From JBDKJS01 sp039806065 (GTDB lineage: Bacteria; Bacteroidota; Bacteroidia; AKYH767-A; 2013-40CM-41-45): a stretch of 10,641 nt of DNA. Every line of letters starts with the position of its first letter. Position 1 is the stretch's first letter. Of the stretch, positions 8,801-10,641 are shown one piece after another. The position numbers were made by a program, and so were the translations under genes. The stretch covers positions 1-10,641 of the forward strand of contig JBDKJS010000085.1 in the NCBI GenBank assembly GCA_039806065.1, given 5' to 3'. The notes below the pieces were generated by a model. That model made no database searches. It was not told the DNA's origin and saw only the letters and a list, made by a program, of their open reading frames with translations.

Positions 8801-8966
8801 CAGTAGTCCTATAATCACCACCATATGGTGTGGTAGTGTAGCCATTGAATTGCCCTACCACTTGCACAGGTTCGCCAGCTGCAATATTTTGAGCTGATGT
8901 GTGAAAAGCAACTGCTTGCAGCAATGATAAAATAATAGTGAAAAAGTATATTTTTTTATTCATCAT
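2832..8966 (-). CDS. Giant secreted parallel beta-helix protein with T9SS type A sorting domain
   Basis: A 2044-residue protein. Residues 1-26 are a signal peptide (MMNKK, hydrophobic core, then HTSAQ). Residues about 30-300 are a beta-rich N-terminal region. Residues about 330-1085 form a right-handed parallel beta-helix of Asn/Thr/Ser-rich rungs (NNTITNCTL, NNQIINNII, VTITNNQINN and many more), closed by the DPPDIGADEF motif common at the end of such Bacteroidota domains. Residues about 1090-1660 start with SWTGATNTNWHVNTNW and LTIGTGKTLTM and form further beta-solenoid-like repeats. Residues 1680-1850 carry an LKRKIG...YDFPVG module and a cysteine cluster. Residues about 1855-1955 (LPIELLSFEV ... 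YYRLKQVDFDG) are Ig/Fn3-like, and 1960-2044 (VPNPFNQSTQI ... GVYFVTI) are the Por-secretion-system C-terminal sorting domain. It should be exported by Sec, then T9SS, and anchored or released at the surface. No pectate-lyase-type catalytic residues can be assigned; adhesion or polysaccharide binding is as likely as enzyme activity. ATGATG at 8966 gives two adjacent starts. Confidence 0.93.
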   Translation of the reverse strand: MMNKKIYFFTIILSLLQAVAFHTSAQNIAAGEPVQVVGQFNGYTTTPYGGDYRTTAYRRVSLNAGTPTDGRGQWKTTINVQSSGGDVTPINMAGGPGNGFLFISGPIANRFQNKWTFGGVGSGAINALNNTTYFTVGGQDMGLNMSSTGYYTFVMKDAGYNNNAAPNNQNYYVGYTSSNPVSITHTGAPQRTVNSDGSVNIEFTTSATPSVQENFYIRYRSSTNDFSIGTNLVQASMIGTNGTATIPVQVGAATVYYYIFSSTRTLAQLNTDAEHERSIAHLNYQDNSGNNFSYANSILVTGTFPGPTSALYASLTIANDAFTSINNGTHRGTVAITVLADVATETGATPLYQSGFAGTSNYTTITMQPSGNRTLSGSSATMLIDLNGCDFVTINGLNDGTNSLNIFNNNASATNGTIRFISDARNNTITNCTLRGQSTGVNAAVIQLSTANGTTQLGNDNNQIINNIIREVTLGNEPRWGIVSLGSSTPASALNSNITVSGNQFQNCFFIGVASGTDISGGIHLTSASNSDWTIDDNDFFVTTSKTTNVSFDYWYGIRITGGNGQGFIITNNNFGGTSINCGGSPFNFTNSSNGNKVVGINVNTASTGTPTSIQGNRVGNFVINTNSSKLTSPYLFSGINVEAGLVNIGTVTGNTIGSTTGSSGVTVSVNTNAGGLAAGIATSGAGTIVIQNNTVATISVQNPSSSNTRVSFHGIYINGGGATVSNNVIGLAAFATSINNTSGNTATTAAHTVGISGTSSAASSVTITNNQINNIVFNSGNTLGQAIGIWTNGRTNTITGNIINNVRNTAPNIGTGSGSAVIGILTQGLTSNGDIISQNQIINLAATNTASTTINGILVLNSSNAGTHTIARNLIYGCNSSSTSTSSFIHLININVGSLNVNNNMLCAGTEFTTPATINGIILNGGTSLIYHNSIAITNSCSNASTIANGISFVSTNAGTSALNNIIVNNRALGTATNARALHFISGTQLSNVATCNYNDLFVGSGSQIGNVGGVGYTTLATWQGTTRDLNSVNLLPTFANISNDLHITGGCELAKRGLYNITIDYDGATRTDPPDIGADEFSISPTSVSWTGATNTNWHVNTNWCPAVVPTSLIDAIIPNTAVPNQPLIDVGGNAVCKSLTIGTGKTLTMQSSRLLQIYGALFTNNGTFNGGVSAETVEFMNAVTINGSSATTFNNATINNSTTLSTIPTIRSVFTLNSGSFVNTAPIYGASSRLNYNTGGAYNVNAEWVGATIVAGLGNPNDVSIANTTTLNMPNTARGLAGSMLIYSGTLQMNGALGADVYVGRDWERVNGSGYFNPNNRAVWFRGSVDQVVRVTGNGTETFNYLIIDKPTATYLRPSNLGGELTNITVNGMSGDIFQLINTGTLDINSRIFTLEGNDAVATAGVIYVNNARTITNTGGILNGLFAITGTNNPNQPNYYVKGVRNNGGIGTLTFDQNVVVTIADGHMDFGFDGTNNITTIQGVLQVNLGGNVFPNSCYFSGPTPPSTLRFANTVDYQVSATDKTWAAGAIYSGLPGIPWNVDVNNNGTDLTINDQRSLRNNLTITDGTMTLNAGPFNIGGNWKRTGITSAFVPKTYRVVFDKTGVGNQTIECNNNGNRETYYELELSPATVNVQSFNNTDVSVTNQLIFTSGLYITGTNEIYITNPISTSITGHAVNRYVWGNLKRKIGTTLTSYDFPVGNAPTEQGYELANITYTTAPSSNYTVKANFNAWPTCSFATCASCIPPNGPVSNECLYANYNLFPAFNHGYWTMNVDSGSSTGIYTASLFNRNYCNNGGSLAWSIMKRSPSGAGAWALDGVCNAASTAAQSIRDNMSGFSDFATVQFNSPLPIELLSFEVEKQDPTTALVSWTTVSEINNDYFIVESASALELANGNGYTELGMIDGAGNSNTKLHYQLLDDRVGKQGLHYYRLKQVDFDGRFTYSDVKVVNFSSKKLLLLLGAVPNPFNQSTQIYVSSYTAGPAAFLITDAAGKTIVSKQVNLESGINILGAEQSLHLSAGVYFVTIAQNGENVHCKIIKQ
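3075..3090. repeat. (TAA)5 trinucleotide microsatellite encoding five leucines
   Basis: Five TAA units plus one T on the plus strand, read on the minus strand as five consecutive TTA leucine codons (residues 1960-1964 of the giant protein). It is preceded on the minus strand by a six-A run encoding two lysines. It lies just before the VPNPF motif that opens the sorting domain. Unit-number change would add or remove leucines without a frameshift. Confidence 0.8.
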
Positions 8967-9021
8967 GTTTTAAAAAAAAGTAACGTTTGCTAAAAAGAAA
9001 ATTAACTTTCAATTAGCGGTT

Positions 9022-9053
9022 TAAAAGTAAACATTTCTGGTCATTTTGGCAAA
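9022..9053 (-). promoter_or_regulatory. Candidate Bacteroidota-type promoter for the giant beta-helix gene
   Basis: On the minus strand TTTG (9053-9050) is followed after 20 nt by TACTTTTA (9029-9022). The Bacteroidota primary sigma factor consensus is TTTG at -33 and TAnnTTTG at -7 with about that spacing, so this matches except for the last base. It would give a leader of about 50 nt before the ATG at 8966. Confidence 0.4.
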
Positions 9054-9067
9054 TGCGCATAACTACT

Positions 9068-9128
9068 TTTACACTTGATAATGAAAAGGTTAACACAACC
9101 TTAGTGTAAATCTTACACAGCGTTTACA
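9068..9128. promoter_or_regulatory. Cluster of TTACAC/GTGTAA inverted repeats, candidate operator
   Basis: TTTACACT (9068-9075) is the exact reverse complement of AGTGTAAA (9103-9110). Between them AAGGTT (9086-9091) and AACCTT (9097-9102) pair around a five-base loop, and the second inner arm directly abuts the second outer arm. Together they make a 14-bp stem with a ten-base bulge on one side. GTGTAA (9104-9109) also pairs with TTACAC (9113-9118) around three bases, and TGTAAA (9105-9110) with TTTACA (9123-9128). The shared hexamer therefore occurs three times within about 50 nt. It lies just upstream of the candidate promoter of the giant gene, where a DNA-binding regulator might sit. The repeats are certain; the regulator is unknown. 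Confidence 0.4.
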
Positions 9129-9160
9129 AATAGACCAAAATGAGCTTAAAATGCGTGTTA

Positions 9161-9192
9161 TTTGAATTTCAATCACCTGGTTTTTAAGTTTC
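9161..9192 (+). promoter_or_regulatory. Weak candidate Bacteroidota-type promoter for GDPD
   Basis: TTTG (9161-9164) and TAAGTTTC (9185-9192) are separated by 20 nt, one mismatch from the TTTG / TAnnTTTG consensus. It implies a leader of roughly 135 nt before the GDPD start. AT-rich DNA yields such matches by chance, and TAATTTAG at 9309-9316 is a competing -7 element. Confidence 0.25.
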
Positions 9193-9335
9193 TTGCCAAT
9201 GCCTCCATCAGCTGCTATGACAACAATTTTTTATAGATCTTAGTTCTTGGCTCATTATGATTTTTTCAATTAGAGGTCTTAAAGTGTGAACTTGCTTTTT
9301 TATTTAAGTAATTTAGTTTTATTTTTTTTAATCAT

Positions 9336-10172
9336 ATGTACGCTAAAAATAATAGCATCACATTATCCATTCATGGCCACCGAGGCTGCCGTGGACTCAT
9401 GCCAGAAAATAGTTTAGCAGCCTTTCGGCATGCTGCTGAAATTGGTGTGGACTATTTAGAACTTGATGTGGTAATTGCAGATGGTCAGAGGGTACTCATC
9501 TCACACGAACCTTGGTTTAATCCCGAGATTACTACCATTCCTCATGGTCTGCAATTGAAAAGTGAGGATTTGCAGCTTGTAAATTTCTTTAATTCTAGAA
9601 TAGATTTTATTCAACAGTTTGACTGTGGTATTAAACCGCATCCACGATTTTTAGAGCAAGAAAAAGTAACCGTACAAAAACCACTTTTAATTGATTTGAT
9701 AAATATGCTATCTTCTAATCACATGGAGCATATTGGTTTAAATATTGAAATTAAAAGTAGCTTGGAGCAGGAGCAAAGAGGGTTTCAACCGCCCTTTCAT
9801 CTATTCGTTGATCTTGTGGTTAGAGAATTAATGGCAGGCAACTGCAAAAAGGTCATTCTTCAATCATTCGATATTAGGGTGCTTCAATATTTACAAACGC
9901 TTCACCTTCCATTTGATTTGGCCTTCTTGGTTGAGTACGATGAAAATTATCGGCATCAAATTGATCTATTGGGATTTTTCCCTCATGTTTATGCACCCCA
10001 TTATTCCTATGTGTCGGCAGAAATGGTCAATGATTTGCACAGCGATCAAATTAAGGTAATACCTTGGACCGTTAATAACCTTAATGTCATTAATAAGATG
10101 ATCGCATTAAATGTGGATGGCATTATTTCTGACTATCCCGATAGGGTCCTGATGGCATTAAATCGAAGTTAG
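9336..10172 (+). CDS. Glycerophosphodiester phosphodiesterase family protein
   Basis: A 278-residue cytoplasmic enzyme of the GDPD TIM-barrel family, which hydrolyses glycerophosphodiesters such as deacylated phospholipids to sn-glycerol 3-phosphate and an alcohol. Family motifs appear in order: HGHRGCRG (catalytic H15, R16), PENS (E24, N25), LELDV (metal ligands E42, D44) and SHEPW (second catalytic H58). NIEIK (E138, K140), LQSFD (176-179), PWTVN (243-247) and DGIISDYP (261-268) follow. The usual HD after strand 2 is HE here, followed by a segment with FDCGIKPHPRF (95-105); this arrangement is, from memory, common in Bacteroidota members. No signal peptide is present, because the HRG motif starts at residue 14, which also fixes the start at 9336. 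There is no Shine-Dalgarno but a T-rich leader. The length is slightly above the simple UgpQ type. The gene overlaps the convergent kinase gene by 4 nt. The true substrate is not determined by sequence. Confidence 0.93.
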   Translation: MYAKNNSITLSIHGHRGCRGLMPENSLAAFRHAAEIGVDYLELDVVIADGQRVLISHEPWFNPEITTIPHGLQLKSEDLQLVNFFNSRIDFIQQFDCGIKPHPRFLEQEKVTVQKPLLIDLINMLSSNHMEHIGLNIEIKSSLEQEQRGFQPPFHLFVDLVVRELMAGNCKKVILQSFDIRVLQYLQTLHLPFDLAFLVEYDENYRHQIDLLGFFPHVYAPHYSYVSAEMVNDLHSDQIKVIPWTVNNLNVINKMIALNVDGIISDYPDRVLMALNRS

Positions 10173-10641
10173 GCTTTAGATTTTTCTTTGGATAAAAAAT
10201 ATTCGGTTAAATCATGGATTGGCTGTTTGATCACCTTACCAACCAGAATGCCGCGTTTAGCCCCCACTTCGCGGAGTATGTCTGAGAAATAATGGGCAAT
10301 ACTACCCACAAAATGGACCTTAAGATTTTTATAATTCGGGAGATGTTCCACATATAAATCATAAAATTCTGCCAATCCATCAGCAACTAGTTTATAAATA
10401 AACGGATTGGCTTTGTGGTTACTTAAAAATTTGCACCAGCTAGCTAACCATACATTAGCATTGGGTTTATGGTATACATGTTCAATCAAAATTTCTTTAT
10501 TCATTTGGTGATGTGCTTCAAAATCGGCTTTTACATCCTGAGGCAATCTGTCATAAAGATAATAAGTCAATAATTTTTTTCCGAAATAACTTCCACTTCC
10601 TTCATCACCTAAAATATAACCTAAACCATAGTTGTTATGAT
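10169..10641 (-). CDS. BadF/BadG/BcrA/BcrD-family ATPase, probable N-acetylglucosamine kinase type (5' partial)
   Basis: The minus-strand frame is open through the right edge; 156 residues are visible. A TTG at 10570 is internal, because the 23 codons upstream of it encode the family motif GYILGDEGSGSYFGKKL. In the ASKHA-fold BadF/NAGK family GDEGSG contributes to nucleotide and substrate binding. The remainder is helical (TYYLYDRLPQDVKADF...) and ends with FVGSIAHYFSDILREVGAK, the glycine-containing adenosine-binding strand and helix typical of the C-terminal half, then VGKVIKQPIHDLTEYF. By family, it would phosphorylate an amino sugar such as GlcNAc with ATP in the cytoplasm, for cell-wall sugar salvage. 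Members of the wider family can also activate 2-hydroxyacyl-CoA dehydratases, but the C-terminal pattern here fits the sugar-kinase side. The N-terminal phosphate-binding loop lies outside the window. The gene overlaps GDPD by the shared TTAG. Family confidence is high, exact substrate moderate. Confidence 0.85.
   Translation of the reverse strand, partial: HNNYGLGYILGDEGSGSYFGKKLLTYYLYDRLPQDVKADFEAHHQMNKEILIEHVYHKPNANVWLASWCKFLSNHKANPFIYKLVADGLAEFYDLYVEHLPNYKNLKVHFVGSIAHYFSDILREVGAKRGILVGKVIKQPIHDLTEYFLSKEKSKA

Larger units (their letters stand above)
8967..9335. other. Divergent intergenic region (369 nt)
   Basis: This region separates the divergently transcribed giant beta-helix gene and GDPD gene. 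I see no convincing gene in it; the best small ATG frame (9199) is 14 codons. It holds candidate promoters in both directions, an inverted-repeat cluster (9068-9128) and a 10-nt direct repeat TTTCAATTAG (9007-9016 and 9264-9273). An A8 run (8972-8979) lies just upstream of the giant gene's start, and a T-rich leader lies directly before the GDPD start. A second, weaker plus-strand -7-like element, TAATTTAG, is at 9309-9316. Confidence 0.7.

Noticed and set aside
9199..9243. 14-codon ATG frame in the divergent intergenic region
   Set aside because: Too short, with no recognisable signal, and of a length expected by chance.
9007..9273. 10-nt direct repeat TTTCAATTAG at both ends of the intergenic region as a possible target-site duplication
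   Set aside because: No terminal inverted repeats or transposase between the copies; such a repeat is plausible by chance in AT-rich DNA.

Overview
The window looks like a stretch of AT-rich Bacteroidota chromosome. Several independent signs agree: a PKD-repeat protein ending in the gliding-motility-type C-terminal domain (T9SS type B sorting), a 2044-residue beta-helix protein ending in a Por-type type A T9SS sorting domain, a glycerophosphodiester phosphodiesterase and a BadF/BcrA-family kinase of the kind seen in this phylum, and start sites without obvious Shine-Dalgarno sequences. Genus or family cannot be read from this sequence.

Layout from left to right. Positions 1-1745 (+) hold the C-terminal part of a secreted multi-PKD protein; its frame is open through the left edge, so the 5' end lies outside. 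It meets, tail to tail with a 4-nt overlap, a three-gene minus-strand cluster: the giant beta-helix T9SS protein (2832-8966), a seven-helix DUF2306-like membrane protein (2149-2802) and a small TerB-like helical protein (1742-2104). Spacings of 29 and 44 nt allow co-transcription. Positions 8967-9335 are a 369-nt divergent intergenic region with a cluster of TTACAC/GTGTAA inverted repeats between two candidate Bacteroidota-type promoters. Positions 9336-10172 (+) encode a cytoplasmic glycerophosphodiester phosphodiesterase. This again meets tail to tail, with the same 4-nt TTAG overlap, the 3' part of a BadF/BcrA-family ATPase (probable N-acetylglucosamine kinase type) that reads in from beyond the right edge. 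Both edge genes are partial, and the first ATG or TTG inside the window is not their true start.

Functionally, the two large genes encode surface or extracellular proteins that need the type IX secretion system, one with each kind of sorting domain. GDPD and the BadF-type kinase are housekeeping or salvage enzymes (phosphodiester breakdown, amino-sugar phosphorylation). No mobile element, CRISPR array, RNA gene or defence cassette was recognised. The less ordinary signals are the inverted-repeat cluster upstream of the giant gene, a hairpin with a five-codon mini-ORF at the start of the DUF2306-like gene, a regular cysteine-pair pattern in the PKD array, and a local cysteine cluster in the giant protein. 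I do not see convincing evidence for a new multi-gene system.
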